DNA from: Halomonas sp. SpR8
GTDB taxonomy: Bacteria > Pseudomonadota > Gammaproteobacteria > Pseudomonadales > Halomonadaceae
Assembly (NCBI RefSeq): GCF_031010195.1
Contig: NZ_JAUAMC010000002.1
Span: forward strand, 620,001-684,000
Direction of reading: 5' to 3'
Length of the DNA: 64,000 nt
In this document: positions 8,413 to 18,149 of the stretch, in pieces
Numbering within the stretch: the stretch's first letter is position 1
Layout: each line of letters opens with the position of its first letter
Translations under genes and position numbers: made by a program
Notes under the pieces: generated by a model
The model's input: the letters and a program-made list of their open reading frames with translations, nothing else
Told to the model about the DNA's origin: nothing
Database searches by the model: none

Positions 8413-11270
8413 TGTTGCAATCCACTTGCTTAACCCGCTGGCGGCTTCCCCCCCAGCGCGCGCTGCTTGGCGTCATTGCCAGCATCGCGATGATGCCACT
8501 CGCCTTCGCCGCGAATGATGACGCCGTTGCCGACGCCATTACTGATACGGTCACTCCGATCATTAGCCCATATGACAGCCGCGACTACCGTGTTTTGACG
8601 CTTGAAAATGGCCTCAATGTATTACTGGTCAGCGACCCAGAAGCGGACAAAGCGGCAGCGTCGATGAATGTACGGGTCGGCAGCGCCCAAGATCCCGATG
8701 ATCTTCAGGGATTAGCGCATTTTCTCGAACATATGCTGTTTCTAGGCACCGAACCCTACCCCGAATCCGACGGTTACCAGCGCTACATTTCCAATAATGC
8801 GGGTTCCCACAACGCCTTTACCGCGCAGCAGGATACCAACTACTTCTTTGATATTGAGCCATCGGCGCTAGCGGGTGCGCTTGACCGCTTCAGCGAGTTT
8901 TTCTTGTCGCCGCTGTTCAACGCGGACCATTTAGAGAGCGAGCGCAATATCGTTCACTCTGAATATATGGCCCGTATTCGCGACGAGTCGCGTCGTGAGA
9001 ATGATGTGCTAAATCAGCTACTCAACCCGGACAACCCAACAACCGGCTTTGCCGTAGGCAGCCGAGATACGTTAGCCAGCCCGCCTAAAGGCGAACCGAC
9101 ACTGCGTGAGCGGGTGATTGAGTTCTACCATAACCATTACGATGCCAATGTAATGAACCTGGCGATTGTGGCGCCGCAGCCGCTGGATCAATTGGAAACG
9201 CTGGTCGCTGAACGCTTCGCTGGCATTGCCGACAATGACTTAAGCGTACCCACCATTGAAGCGCCACTGGTGGATTCAGTTACCTTGCCGCGCTATATCG
9301 AGCGCCAGTCGCTGCAGGATAGTCGACAGCTACGCTTCTACTTCCCGGTACCCGACCCCACCGACGACTACCGCACAAAACCCACCCAGGTAATCGCTCA
9401 CCTGCTTGGCGATGAGGGTGAAGGCAGCCTGCTAGCCGTACTGCGCGATGCTGGGCTTGCCGACGGGCTTTCCGCCGGCGTTGGCCGCGGTGATGGCAAC
9501 CAAGCGCTGTTTACAGTCTCCATCAGCCTAACGCCCGCAGGCACCAAGCGCCTTGACGATATTGAAGCCACCCTGTTTGCGGCGATCGAGCAACTGCGCA
9601 ACGACGGCCTCGCTGAGTGGCGTTACCAGGAACAAGCAGACCTCAATGAACAGGCCTTCCGCTTCCAGCAACATGGCGCCCCGCAGCAGGAAGCCACACG
9701 CCTCTCCATGAGTCTGTCGCGCTACCCGGTAGAAGACGTTCAGTACGCGGCCTACCGCATGGATGGCCCCGATGCAGAACTCCAGCAGGCCTATTTAAAC
9801 GCGTTAACGCCGGATAACATGCTGCGTTTCTACTCGGCACCGGATGTCGAAAGCGATACCGTCTCGCCGTGGTTCAATGCCCAGTGGCGCGAGCAAACGC
9901 CTGACCAGCCGGGCCAGGCCCTTAGCGGCTTAGCCCTTCCCGGCCCCAACCCGTTTATCGCCAGCGACTTAACGCTACTAGAGGGCCAGGATGAGCGCCC
10001 CAGCCTGCTGGTCGATACACCATCGTTTAGCGCTTGGCATATGCAGGATGAGCGTTTTAATACCCCAAGCGTTGAGTGGCGCGTCAGCTTACAGAATCCA
10101 AGCGCTAGCTACTCTGCTGAAGAAGCGGTGCTTACTAGACTGCTTGCCAGTTGGCTCAATGACAGCTTGAACGAATCCCTCTACCCAGCGTGGCTGGCGG
10201 GTCAATCGTTCAGCGCCTATCCTCACGCCCGCGGCATGACGCTGTCTTTTTCCGGCTGGCGGGATGGCCAAACCCCGCTGATCGAAAAAGCGCTTGAGCA
10301 ACTTAAAACCGCAGAGATATCTGATGGCGCTTTTGAACGTGTGCGCTACCAGCTTCAACGCGAGTGGCGAAACGCGCCAAAAGCATCGCTTTATGGCCAA
10401 GCCAGCCGCACGTTAGGCGAAGCGTTACTCACACCTCAGTGGTCCACCGCTGATTTACTCAAGGCGAGTGAGCGCTTTACCCGTGACCATTTGGAAGACT
10501 TTCGTCAGCGCTTTCTCAACGACCTGTATGTTGACGCCATGGCGGTCGGCAACCTCGGCGCTGATCTAGCGCGCGAGCAGGCGCAACTGATGCGTGACCA
10601 ACTGCGGCCGCGGCTAACCCGCGACGCTATCGCCAACCTAACGCCGCTTGCGATTAGCGAGGAGCACAGCGTGCTGCATCCTCACAGCTCACGAGATGAG
10701 TCCTTGGTGCTACGCTATCTACAGGGCCGCGACCAAACGCCAGAGGAGCAAGCCACTACCGCGGTGATTGCCCAGTGGTTGGAAACGCCCTTCTACCAGC
10801 AGTTACGCACCGAGCAGCAGCTTGGCTACATCGTTAATGCGGGCTATTCGCCGCTACTCGAAGCCCCCGGCATTGCGCTCATGGTGCAATCTCCCGACGT
10901 AGACAGCGGCACCATTGCTGAACGCATGGACGCGTTTCTTGACGAAGCCAATCAGCGCCTTGAACAACTTAGCGACGATGATTTAGCGCCTTATCGCCAA
11001 GCGGTGCACGACCAGTTACGCCAGCGCGATACCAGCCTTGCGGGTATGACTAACCGCTACTGGCAAGCCACGGCGCTGGAAGACGTTCGCTTCGACCGCC
11101 GCGATCAGTTGGCCGAGCTAGTGCTGGACATTAGCCTTGGGGATATAAAAAGCCTGTGGCCATCGCTGCGCGAGCACGCTCTGGATATACGCTTTAATCC
11201 AGGCGACGAACCCAGCGATGTAAGCGATTACCGCGAAGCACGCTCAGCGCTGCCTAAAATGCGTGAATAA
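8412..11270 (+). CDS. Pitrilysin/insulinase-type periplasmic zinc protease
   Basis: M16 metalloprotease of 952 residues from the ATG at 8412. A signal peptide is likely (hydrophobic ALLGVIASIAMMPLAFA then AND), placing it in the periplasm. The inverted zinc motif HFLEH (about residue 90) is followed by a distal glutamate in NIVHSEYMARIRDESR. The four-domain length matches E. coli protease III (PtrA), which degrades small polypeptides. The start overlaps the stop of the YedK-like gene, so translation is coupled. It converges with sbcB about 30 bp downstream. Confidence 0.9.
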   Translation: MLQSTCLTRWRLPPQRALLGVIASIAMMPLAFAANDDAVADAITDTVTPIISPYDSRDYRVLTLENGLNVLLVSDPEADKAAASMNVRVGSAQDPDDLQGLAHFLEHMLFLGTEPYPESDGYQRYISNNAGSHNAFTAQQDTNYFFDIEPSALAGALDRFSEFFLSPLFNADHLESERNIVHSEYMARIRDESRRENDVLNQLLNPDNPTTGFAVGSRDTLASPPKGEPTLRERVIEFYHNHYDANVMNLAIVAPQPLDQLETLVAERFAGIADNDLSVPTIEAPLVDSVTLPRYIERQSLQDSRQLRFYFPVPDPTDDYRTKPTQVIAHLLGDEGEGSLLAVLRDAGLADGLSAGVGRGDGNQALFTVSISLTPAGTKRLDDIEATLFAAIEQLRNDGLAEWRYQEQADLNEQAFRFQQHGAPQQEATRLSMSLSRYPVEDVQYAAYRMDGPDAELQQAYLNALTPDNMLRFYSAPDVESDTVSPWFNAQWREQTPDQPGQALSGLALPGPNPFIASDLTLLEGQDERPSLLVDTPSFSAWHMQDERFNTPSVEWRVSLQNPSASYSAEEAVLTRLLASWLNDSLNESLYPAWLAGQSFSAYPHARGMTLSFSGWRDGQTPLIEKALEQLKTAEISDGAFERVRYQLQREWRNAPKASLYGQASRTLGEALLTPQWSTADLLKASERFTRDHLEDFRQRFLNDLYVDAMAVGNLGADLAREQAQLMRDQLRPRLTRDAIANLTPLAISEEHSVLHPHSSRDESLVLRYLQGRDQTPEEQATTAVIAQWLETPFYQQLRTEQQLGYIVNAGYSPLLEAPGIALMVQSPDVDSGTIAERMDAFLDEANQRLEQLSDDDLAPYRQAVHDQLRQRDTSLAGMTNRYWQATALEDVRFDRRDQLAELVLDISLGDIKSLWPSLREHALDIRFNPGDEPSDVSDYREARSALPKMRE

Positions 11271-11298
11271 ACAGCACGGTTAGACCATCGACACCGGC

Positions 11299-12792
11299 TC
11301 AGGCGTCAAACGCCTGGGCCGGCATCATCGCCTCCACGAACATCACTAACTCTTCCAGAATCTGCCGCTCGCGATCAGAGAGAGTTTGCTGATTGTACTG
11401 CTCAATTTCCCGCGCAAATGCCTTCAGGGTAAAGCCTGCCAAGGCTGGATCATTAATACGCATCCAACGAAAGGCTTCCCACTGCTCACGCTCTTCGCCT
11501 TCCAAGGTGTCTGGATAGCTGCGCGCACGAAAGCGAAACAGCATCTCTTCTAAACGCGGGTCTTGAAAGGCAAAGCGTTGCCCCACCAGGTCCCACGGCG
11601 CCATTTCACGCACCCTCTCCATCTGCTGGCGGTCGGCTGCGGAGAAGAAACTGCCCGAATACAGCATTAAATCAGGATCTTGCGGCTCATCAGCATAACC
11701 AGCACTAAACACCTGGGCGACTTTATCAGCAACACCGCTGGCATCGCGCAGCGTTTTCCAGTGCTGACGACAGGCCGTTACATCTAAGCCCAAACGCTCA
11801 ACAATACTGCCGTACTCCCCTTTTTGCGGCCCATCGACGTCCTTTAAAGCGCTCGCGGGGAACACCACTGGGCAGCGATTAATATGGATCACTTTCAGCG
11901 GAATGCGCGCCTCGCCTTCGGTCAAATCCTGCTGACTGACAAACACTCGCTCACGAATCTGCTCCGCTGACATATTGAGCAAATCGCAGGGATCGATACT
12001 CAAGTCGTAAACGATGACCCCGTTAGGGTTAGTCGGGTGCTCGGCCAGTGGCATGACCAAGGCACTGCAGCCTCGGCTGGCTGGATAACGGCGAGAAATA
12101 TGTAGCAGCGGCTTGGCGCCAGGCAGATCGAGCTGCTTGGCCACCGCACGCTTACCGCGCAGGCCGAGCAGATAATCAAACAACTTGGGATTACGCGCTT
12201 TAAGCAAGCGTGCCAGCGCAATGGTGGCTCGCACGTCGGCGACTGCATCATGGGCACCCTCATGAGCAATGCCATTGGCGGCGGTTAAGTGCTCCAGCTT
12301 AAAACTGGGCGCGCCATCCTCACGCAGCGGCCACTCAATGCCCTCGGGGCGGAGCGCATAAAAAGCGCGCACAATATCGATTAAATCCCAGCGGGAATTT
12401 CCGTTTTGCCATTCGCGGGCATAAGGATCGAGGAGATTGCGGTAAAATAGATGGCGCGAGACTTCGTCATCAAAACGCAGGCTGTTGTAACCCACGACAC
12501 AGGTGCCGGGCTCGCTCATATGGCGCTGAATTTCGCCTGCAAACGCTGCTTCAGGGAGGCCATGGCGCTGGGCCTTTTGCGGGGTAATACCGGTGATCAA
12601 ACAGGCAGCAGGATGGGGTAGATAATCATCGGCTGGCTTGCAATAAAGCTCAATTGGCTCGCCAATCTCGTTTAGCTCGGCGTCGGTTCGCAGCGCGGCA
12701 AACTGAGCTGGCCGATCGCGACGCGGATCAGCTCCGAAGGTTTCATAGTCGTGCCATAGAAAACTGATCGGGGCAGCATTGGGTGGCGCCAT
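11299..12792 (-). CDS. sbcB: Exodeoxyribonuclease I
   Basis: A 497-residue 3'-5' single-strand exonuclease acting in mismatch repair and recombination. The DEDD exonuclease motifs are visible: LWHDYETFGADP near the N-terminus, YNSLRFDDEVSRHLFYRNLLDPY in the middle and HDAVADVRAT for the last motif. The SH3-like and C-terminal regions follow with normal length. The start is the ATG at 12792. It stands alone, converging with the protease gene, with a short gap before minE. Confidence 0.95.
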   Translation of the reverse strand: MAPPNAAPISFLWHDYETFGADPRRDRPAQFAALRTDAELNEIGEPIELYCKPADDYLPHPAACLITGITPQKAQRHGLPEAAFAGEIQRHMSEPGTCVVGYNSLRFDDEVSRHLFYRNLLDPYAREWQNGNSRWDLIDIVRAFYALRPEGIEWPLREDGAPSFKLEHLTAANGIAHEGAHDAVADVRATIALARLLKARNPKLFDYLLGLRGKRAVAKQLDLPGAKPLLHISRRYPASRGCSALVMPLAEHPTNPNGVIVYDLSIDPCDLLNMSAEQIRERVFVSQQDLTEGEARIPLKVIHINRCPVVFPASALKDVDGPQKGEYGSIVERLGLDVTACRQHWKTLRDASGVADKVAQVFSAGYADEPQDPDLMLYSGSFFSAADRQQMERVREMAPWDLVGQRFAFQDPRLEEMLFRFRARSYPDTLEGEEREQWEAFRWMRINDPALAGFTLKAFAREIEQYNQQTLSDRERQILEELVMFVEAMMPAQAFDA

Positions 12793-12916
12793 GAAGAAGC
12801 ACTCCGCTGGGCAATGAAAAGCCCAAGCCTAGCACACCCGCCACCCCTTTCGCCGCGTCTTAAGCTCTTTGCCAAGCACTAGTTCTTTGCCAAACACTTT
12901 GGACCGGCTTTTTGGC

Positions 12917-13168
12917 TTAGCTTTTTGGTAGCGTCACGTTAAGCTCCAGCACGGAGCAGTTATCTTCGCTGTCCAGAGAGATTTGGATAGCATCATCGTC
13001 CACTTGCACGTAGCGACGAATTACCTCAAGCAGTTCGCGCTCAAGCAGCGGCATATACTCGGGCTGGCCACGCTGACCACGCTGATGCGCCACAATAATT
13101 TGCAAACGTTCTTTGGCTACCGAGGCGGATTTCCTGCGCTCACGCTTCAAGAACTCCAGCAGTTTCAT
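12917..13168 (-). CDS. minE: Cell division topological specificity factor MinE
   Basis: An 83-residue regulator that drives MinCD oscillation and protects mid-cell. The MinD-activating helix region (SASVAKERLQIIVAHQR, about residues 16-32) is typical, followed by the dimerisation domain with DDDAIQISLD. Its start overlaps the minD stop by 4 bp (ATGA), so it is translationally coupled. Last gene of minCDE. Confidence 0.97.
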   Translation of the reverse strand: MKLLEFLKRERRKSASVAKERLQIIVAHQRGQRGQPEYMPLLERELLEVIRRYVQVDDDAIQISLDSEDNCSVLELNVTLPKS

Positions 13169-13983
13169 CGACGACCTCCTCCGAACATGCGGCTCAGCAG
13201 GCTTTTGCGCTGCGTTTCATGGAAACGCAACGGCATATCCTCGCCGAGTAGCCGCGATACCGTGTCGCTGTAGGCTTGGCCCGCATCGCTAGAGATATCG
13301 TGGGTGACTGGCACACCTTGGTTAGACGCGCGCAGAACGGCTTCTGACTCAGGAATCAAACCTAGCAGATTAATCGCTAAAATTTCGCGAATATCGTCAA
13401 GCGTCAGCATGTCACCGGATGTCACTCGCTCGGGGTTATAGCGCGTGACCAGCAGGTGTTCTTTAATGGGATCTTCGCCCTGCTCAGCGCGACGCGTCTT
13501 AGAGGCCAACAGCCCTAAAATACGGTCAGAGTCGCGCACTGAGGATACTTCAGGGTTAGTGACCACAATCGCTTCGTCGGCAAAATGCATGGCCAACTGC
13601 GCACCGCGCTCAATACCGGCAGGCGAATCGCAGAGAATAAAATCGAAGTCTTGTTTCAATTTCTCCAGAACTTCTGCGACGCCTTCCTGGGTCAAAGCAT
13701 CTTTATCGCGGGTTTGTGAGGCGGGTAAAATAAACAAGTTCTCGACACGTTTATCACGAATCAGCGCTTGATTGAGGCCCGCCTCACCTTGAATCACGTT
13801 AACTAAATCGTACACCACACGGCGCTCACAGCCCATAATGAGATCAAGGTTGCGCAGACCCACATCAAAATCAATCACCACCGTTTTTTTACCGCGTAGT
13901 GCAAGCCCTGTGGCAATTGCCGCCGCGCTGGTGGTTTTGCCGACCCCTCCTTTACCAGAGGTCACTACAATTATTTTAGCCAA
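13165..13983 (-). CDS. minD: Septum site-determining ATPase MinD
   Basis: Membrane-cycling ATPase that recruits MinC. The deviant Walker A GKGGVGKTT follows AKIIVVTS at the very N-terminus. GCERRVVYD, the DSPAGIE Walker B and a C-terminal amphipathic helix (RKSLLSRMFGGGRR) are visible. I choose the TTG at 13983 as start because it gives the canonical M-A-K-I-I N-terminus, 272 residues, and has AAGGAAG upstream. A longer frame starting at 14091 has a non-homologous basic extension and is unlikely. It sits between minC and minE. Confidence 0.95.
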   Translation of the reverse strand: MAKIIVVTSGKGGVGKTTSAAAIATGLALRGKKTVVIDFDVGLRNLDLIMGCERRVVYDLVNVIQGEAGLNQALIRDKRVENLFILPASQTRDKDALTQEGVAEVLEKLKQDFDFILCDSPAGIERGAQLAMHFADEAIVVTNPEVSSVRDSDRILGLLASKTRRAEQGEDPIKEHLLVTRYNPERVTSGDMLTLDDIREILAINLLGLIPESEAVLRASNQGVPVTHDISSDAGQAYSDTVSRLLGEDMPLRFHETQRKSLLSRMFGGGRR

Positions 13984-14140
13984 GAGTCGCTTCCTTCTTG
14001 AAGTCGTTCGTCGCGAGCGCGAGTTAATGGGCGCTCTACGTATAACGAGAACGTCAATGTCGTCAACATGCCATACTGTAACGGATAGCATCTTCGGCGT
14101 CGCTAGGCATGAAGCACCAATGCACGCCCATACAAAAATC

Positions 14141-14887
14141 TTAGACTAGCGGCTTAATTTCAAGCTGCTCTTTTGTAAAGTGAACTTCCGCTGGTCGACC
14201 TGAAAGCTGTGGATCAATATCTTCAGAACGTTTGTAATTACCTGCCACTGAAAGCAGCTCAGCCTCCAGTTCCCGGCAATAAATACCCGCTTGAATGTTG
14301 CCATGAATACCCGCCAGGGCACGGCCACGCAGAGCACCGTACACATGGATACTGCCAGCTGCCAATACTTCCGCCCCAGCATTTACCGCACCGATCACTA
14401 CCAAATCACCTTCAGAAGCGCTTACCTGCTGCCCTGAGCGAACGGTGCCACGATAAAGACGCGTAGCAAGCGCAGGCATTTCCGCTTCGCTGGCTATCTC
14501 TTCAGGGATAACTTCGTGCACGGGCGCGCTACTTACACTCTCCAGTATTCGCCCGCGGCCCTCTTCAACCGGCGGAAACCAGCCCAGGCCCAGCGCCCAC
14601 GCAGATTGGCGTACAGGCTCGGGGCCACCGCGAACCGCCACCGGCAGTAGCTTATGATCGCGGCACACGGCGCAAATACGCTCTAAGGCTAAGTGGGGTT
14701 CATCTAGCTTTTCCACGCTAAGCACAACCGGTGTATGCTGAAAGAAAGCAGGCGACTGGGAGAGCTTGCCAGCCAACTGCTGGCGGATTCGCTCCGGATC
14801 GGCACTACTTAACTCCATGACGGTCATCGGCAGCATGCCGCCTTTGAAGGTAAAGGCCACTGCGGCACTGTCCACGTTAAGGCTCAT
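14141..14887 (-). CDS. minC: Septum site-determining protein MinC
   Basis: FtsZ-ring inhibitor. The N-terminal FtsZ-binding domain (about 1-110) is followed by the C-terminal beta-helix with the signature LVVIGAVNAGAEVLAAGSIHVYG and GRALAGIHG. I choose the ATG at 14887 (MSLNVDSAAVAF) because GGAG stands about seven bases upstream. An ATG at 14905 would add six residues. A gap of about 157 bp separates it from minD. The 15-bp array lies upstream between minC and the divergent DUF349 gene. Confidence 0.95.
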   Translation of the reverse strand: MSLNVDSAAVAFTFKGGMLPMTVMELSSADPERIRQQLAGKLSQSPAFFQHTPVVLSVEKLDEPHLALERICAVCRDHKLLPVAVRGGPEPVRQSAWALGLGWFPPVEEGRGRILESVSSAPVHEVIPEEIASEAEMPALATRLYRGTVRSGQQVSASEGDLVVIGAVNAGAEVLAAGSIHVYGALRGRALAGIHGNIQAGIYCRELEAELLSVAGNYKRSEDIDPQLSGRPAEVHFTKEQLEIKPLV

Positions 14888-14970
14888 GGCCGAACTCCAT
14901 GTCATGTTCAGGTAAGATAAAGGTAGCGCACTATCACCTATTGTGGTCTAGAAAATAGTCGCTCATCACA

Positions 14971-15055
14971 TCATAGTACTTTAAAGAATAGTGCTTCAAA
15001 GAATAGTGCTTCAAAGAATAGTGCTTCAAAGAATCGTACTTTGATGAATAGTAAT
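14971..15055. repeat. 15-bp tandem array between minC and the DUF349 gene
   Basis: Units of the type GAATAGTGCTTCAAA start at 14986, 15001, 15016, 15031 and 15046, with a degenerate copy before them. The period is exactly 15 bp. The central copies are identical and the edges have diverged. The array lies in a divergent promoter region, where a 15-bp phase would shift helical position by about 1.4 turns per copy. Confidence 0.85.
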
Positions 15056-15149
15056 GCCAAACTAAGCGACAGCGCCGATGACTGCAACTATCAAAGTCGC
15101 CGACGACTGATTTTTTTTATGCTACGCATCTTATATAGCAGGATGATCC

Positions 15150-17966
15150 ATGCACGGACTGTTAAGACGCCTGTTCGCTCCTCGGTGGCAGCATCCCGAC
15201 CCTGAGGTACGCCGTCAGGCCCTCCAGCGACTTGACCCTCAACAAACAGATCAGCGCCAAGCGCTGCAGTCGCTCGCTCAAGATAGCGATAGCCAGATTC
15301 GTCTTGCCGCACTGCTGGCCCTCGACGACTGTGCTGGGCTTGTGGATGCTTATTCAAATCATCATCAGGATGAAGCCTGGTTTTATGCCGTTTGCCAACG
15401 TCTCAGCGGACGCGAAGGCCAGACCGACCTGCACCAACGCCAAGCATTGGTTGAGCGCCTAAAAGAGCCGCGAGCATTAAATACGGTGGCCCTGCAGGGC
15501 GATAATCTCAATTTACGTTTGACCGCACTCAGCAAGCTCAACGATGAAAGTGACCTGATTCATCAGGCCTGCCATAACGGCGTCGCCGCCGTTCGTCATC
15601 AGGCTGCAGAACGCATTGAGGGTGAAGAGGGGCTGAAGCGGTTATTAAAAGAGGCGCGCCGCGACCGCCAGGTGGTTCGCTTGGCACGGGAGCGCCTCAA
15701 CCGTTTACGCAGCGACGCGCAGTGGCTGGAAGCTGAAGAGCAGCAGCGCGAAACCCTGCTAAGCCAGTTGGAACAGCACGCCCGTGCGCCCTGGGAGCCA
15801 CTTTACGGCGGCCGCTTCCGCCATCTTGAGCGCCAGTGGGAGCAACTCAACCAACCGCCCAGCGTGGAACAAGAGCAGCGCTTTCACCAAGCCCTGCTCA
15901 ATTGCCGAAAAACGCTACACGATCATGAAACCCAAGAACAGGCGCGCCAGCAGAGCAACGAGCGTCGCGACGAAGCCGAAACCACTCGCGAGCAACTGCT
16001 CGAAGGGATCGAAGAAACCCTCGATGGCCTGCGTCACGCCTCGGCGATGACCGTTCAGGACATCGACAGCCTACGCGCTCAGCGCCAACTGCTCGGCCAG
16101 CGCTGGCAAACGCTTTCCGATATGCATCCGCCCAGCGATGCAATGCGCCACCGCTATACGCTAGCAATCCAGCACTACGATCAGTGTCTAGAAGCGTGGC
16201 AACGCTGGAGCACGCTAAGCGCTTCCATCGAAACCGCTTTGGCCAGTGGCGACCATGCCACCTTGGCGGCACAGGTGAGTCAGTGCCAGTGGCCCGAGAC
16301 ATTAATGCCGCCCGCGTTACTGGGCCGCGCTCAAGCGGCACTTAATCTTGAAAGCAGTGCGCCATCGCAGCCAACGGAAGATAAAGCCACGCTTGACGCT
16401 CATTCGGCTGAACTCGACACCTTTGAGCATTTGCTAGAGCGCGGCGCTTTTAAAAGTGCTAGCCGCCTGCATCAGCGCCTAAAACCCAATATTGAAGCGC
16501 TGATAACTCCCGATGCCCAACCACTTAAAACACGCTTAAAACATTTAGCCGCACGGCTAGCGGAGCTGCGTGATTGGCGTGGTTTTGTCGCTGGGCCAAA
16601 GCGTGAACAGCTGTGTGCCAGTATTGAGGCCCTCGCCAACGATCAGCATATGGCGGAAGACGCGCTGGATCGCCACCATCGACAGCTAGTCAAAGAGTGG
16701 AAATCGCTAGGCGACGCAGCCGCAAATCGCGAACAGGCCGCGCGTTTCCGCAGCGCCTCTGAGCGCATTCATGAACGCCTCGCTCCCTGGCGAGAGCGTC
16801 TAGGCGAAGAGCGTGAGGCCAACCTTCAAGCTCGCGAGGCGCTTTGTGATCAGTTGGAAAACTTACTGGCCCAGCCGGCTGAAGACGCAGACCCTGACGT
16901 TCTACGGCAAATTCGCGACAAAGCTCGCCACCAATGGCGCCACTTCAGCCCGGTACCCCGTGAGCGCTCTGAAGCCGTTGGGCGTCGCTTCGGCACTATT
17001 CGCCATCAGCTACAAACGCTGATTGATCAACGTGCTGAAACCATCGCCTCACACAAACAGGCACTGATCAGCCAGGTGACTGCGCTACGCAACGACGATA
17101 ACCAACCTTTATCCCAGCGTATCCACCAAACCAAACAGTTGCAGCAGCAGTGGCGCACGCTAGGCCGTGCACCAAAAGGCGAAGAGCAAACGCTGTGGAA
17201 GGCCTTTCGTCATGAGTGTGACCAACTCTTTGCCCAGCGCGATGCGCATAAAAATGAACAGGCAGCGCGCCAGCAACAGCAGCTTGATGAGATGCAAACC
17301 CTGATTGACAAGATGGATAGCTGGCAGCCTATTGAAGCGAGTGATGCCGCCATACTGGATAACTTTCTCGAACAGGCTAACCAGCTTGAACCGCTACCTA
17401 GAAATCGTCGAAGTGAAGGCATGCAGCGGCGCATGAGCGGCATTGTACGCGCTCGGCGAGAGCGCTTAAACCGGCTAGCAGTCGCTGATACGGTACACCA
17501 ATGGCACGCCATTATGCCGCTAGTGAATGCGCATTTGGCTGCCGACCAGCGTTTGCTAAGCGAGAACGCTTGCAGCGATGTGGACGCGCAAATGATTCTT
17601 TCCGTTTCGCTACCCGCGGCCTTTAATGAAGCGCATAAGGCACGTAACCAGCAGCGCCAAAGCGTAGCGGTGCCGCTTTCAGACGCCGATCATGCCAAGC
17701 TAGCTGAATCGCTTGCCCGCTTGAGAGTTCGCCTCTCTATGCTCGCCGTTGGCAGCGTACGCCAAAGCGATGAGCCGCTACGTCTGGCGATTCAGGTAGA
17801 GCGCTTAAATGAGGGGTTTAACCAAGAGCGTAGTCGTGATCAAGAAGTAACCGACATCTTGGTAGCACTGTTGGCCCTAGGGCCGATGCCAACCGTCCTG
17901 TGGGCCGCTGAAGTAGAGGAACTGGATAACCTGCTAAGCCGACTGGCGCGTGTCCCTCTGCCCTAG
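15150..17966 (+). CDS. DUF349 domain-containing protein
   Basis: A 938-residue, highly charged and largely helical protein rich in Gln, Arg and Glu. The N-terminal part (about 1-200) resembles HEAT-like helical repeats (DPEVRRQALQRL, DSQIRLAALLAL). The remainder has several copies of the DUF349 pattern built around W-x-x-L/H-x-P (QWRHFSPVPRERSEAVGRRF, QWRTLGRAPKGEEQTLWKAF). It is probably coiled-coil and cytosolic, as there is no signal peptide. The function of the family is not established. Start ATG at 15150 behind AGGATG. It is divergent from minC, with an array on both sides. Confidence 0.85.
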   Translation: MHGLLRRLFAPRWQHPDPEVRRQALQRLDPQQTDQRQALQSLAQDSDSQIRLAALLALDDCAGLVDAYSNHHQDEAWFYAVCQRLSGREGQTDLHQRQALVERLKEPRALNTVALQGDNLNLRLTALSKLNDESDLIHQACHNGVAAVRHQAAERIEGEEGLKRLLKEARRDRQVVRLARERLNRLRSDAQWLEAEEQQRETLLSQLEQHARAPWEPLYGGRFRHLERQWEQLNQPPSVEQEQRFHQALLNCRKTLHDHETQEQARQQSNERRDEAETTREQLLEGIEETLDGLRHASAMTVQDIDSLRAQRQLLGQRWQTLSDMHPPSDAMRHRYTLAIQHYDQCLEAWQRWSTLSASIETALASGDHATLAAQVSQCQWPETLMPPALLGRAQAALNLESSAPSQPTEDKATLDAHSAELDTFEHLLERGAFKSASRLHQRLKPNIEALITPDAQPLKTRLKHLAARLAELRDWRGFVAGPKREQLCASIEALANDQHMAEDALDRHHRQLVKEWKSLGDAAANREQAARFRSASERIHERLAPWRERLGEEREANLQAREALCDQLENLLAQPAEDADPDVLRQIRDKARHQWRHFSPVPRERSEAVGRRFGTIRHQLQTLIDQRAETIASHKQALISQVTALRNDDNQPLSQRIHQTKQLQQQWRTLGRAPKGEEQTLWKAFRHECDQLFAQRDAHKNEQAARQQQQLDEMQTLIDKMDSWQPIEASDAAILDNFLEQANQLEPLPRNRRSEGMQRRMSGIVRARRERLNRLAVADTVHQWHAIMPLVNAHLAADQRLLSENACSDVDAQMILSVSLPAAFNEAHKARNQQRQSVAVPLSDADHAKLAESLARLRVRLSMLAVGSVRQSDEPLRLAIQVERLNEGFNQERSRDQEVTDILVALLALGPMPTVLWAAEVEELDNLLSRLARVPLP

Positions 17967-18007
17967 TCGAAGAGCGGATACAGCGTTTAACGCCATCCAC
18001 CACCCTT

Positions 18008-18095
18008 CAGTAACAGCAATGCAGTAACAGCAATGCAGTAGCAACAATTCAGTAGCAACAATTCAGTAGCAACAATTCAGTAATAGCAATTCGAT
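18008..18095. repeat. 14-bp tandem array 3' of the DUF349 gene
   Basis: Six units of the type CAGTARCARCAATT start at 18008, 18022, 18036, 18050, 18064 and 18078. The period is 14 bp. The array sits between the gene's stop codon and its terminator, so it would be transcribed in the 3' untranslated region. Confidence 0.8.
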
Positions 18096-18102
18096 AACAA
18101 CA

Positions 18103-18124
18103 ACGGGAGGCGATAGCCTCCCGT
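18103..18124. terminator. Intrinsic terminator between convergent DUF349 gene and phaB
   Basis: Perfect 9-bp stem ACGGGAGGC/GCCTCCCGT with a GATA loop. Short T-rich tails follow on both strands, so it may serve both converging genes. Confidence 0.75.
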
Positions 18125-18149
18125 TTGCGTTCTCCTCATTGGAAAAACA

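Noticed and set aside
14971..15055. CRISPR-like array
   Set aside because: The 15-bp units are directly contiguous with no spacers, and no cas genes are present. The other arrays were rejected for the same reason.
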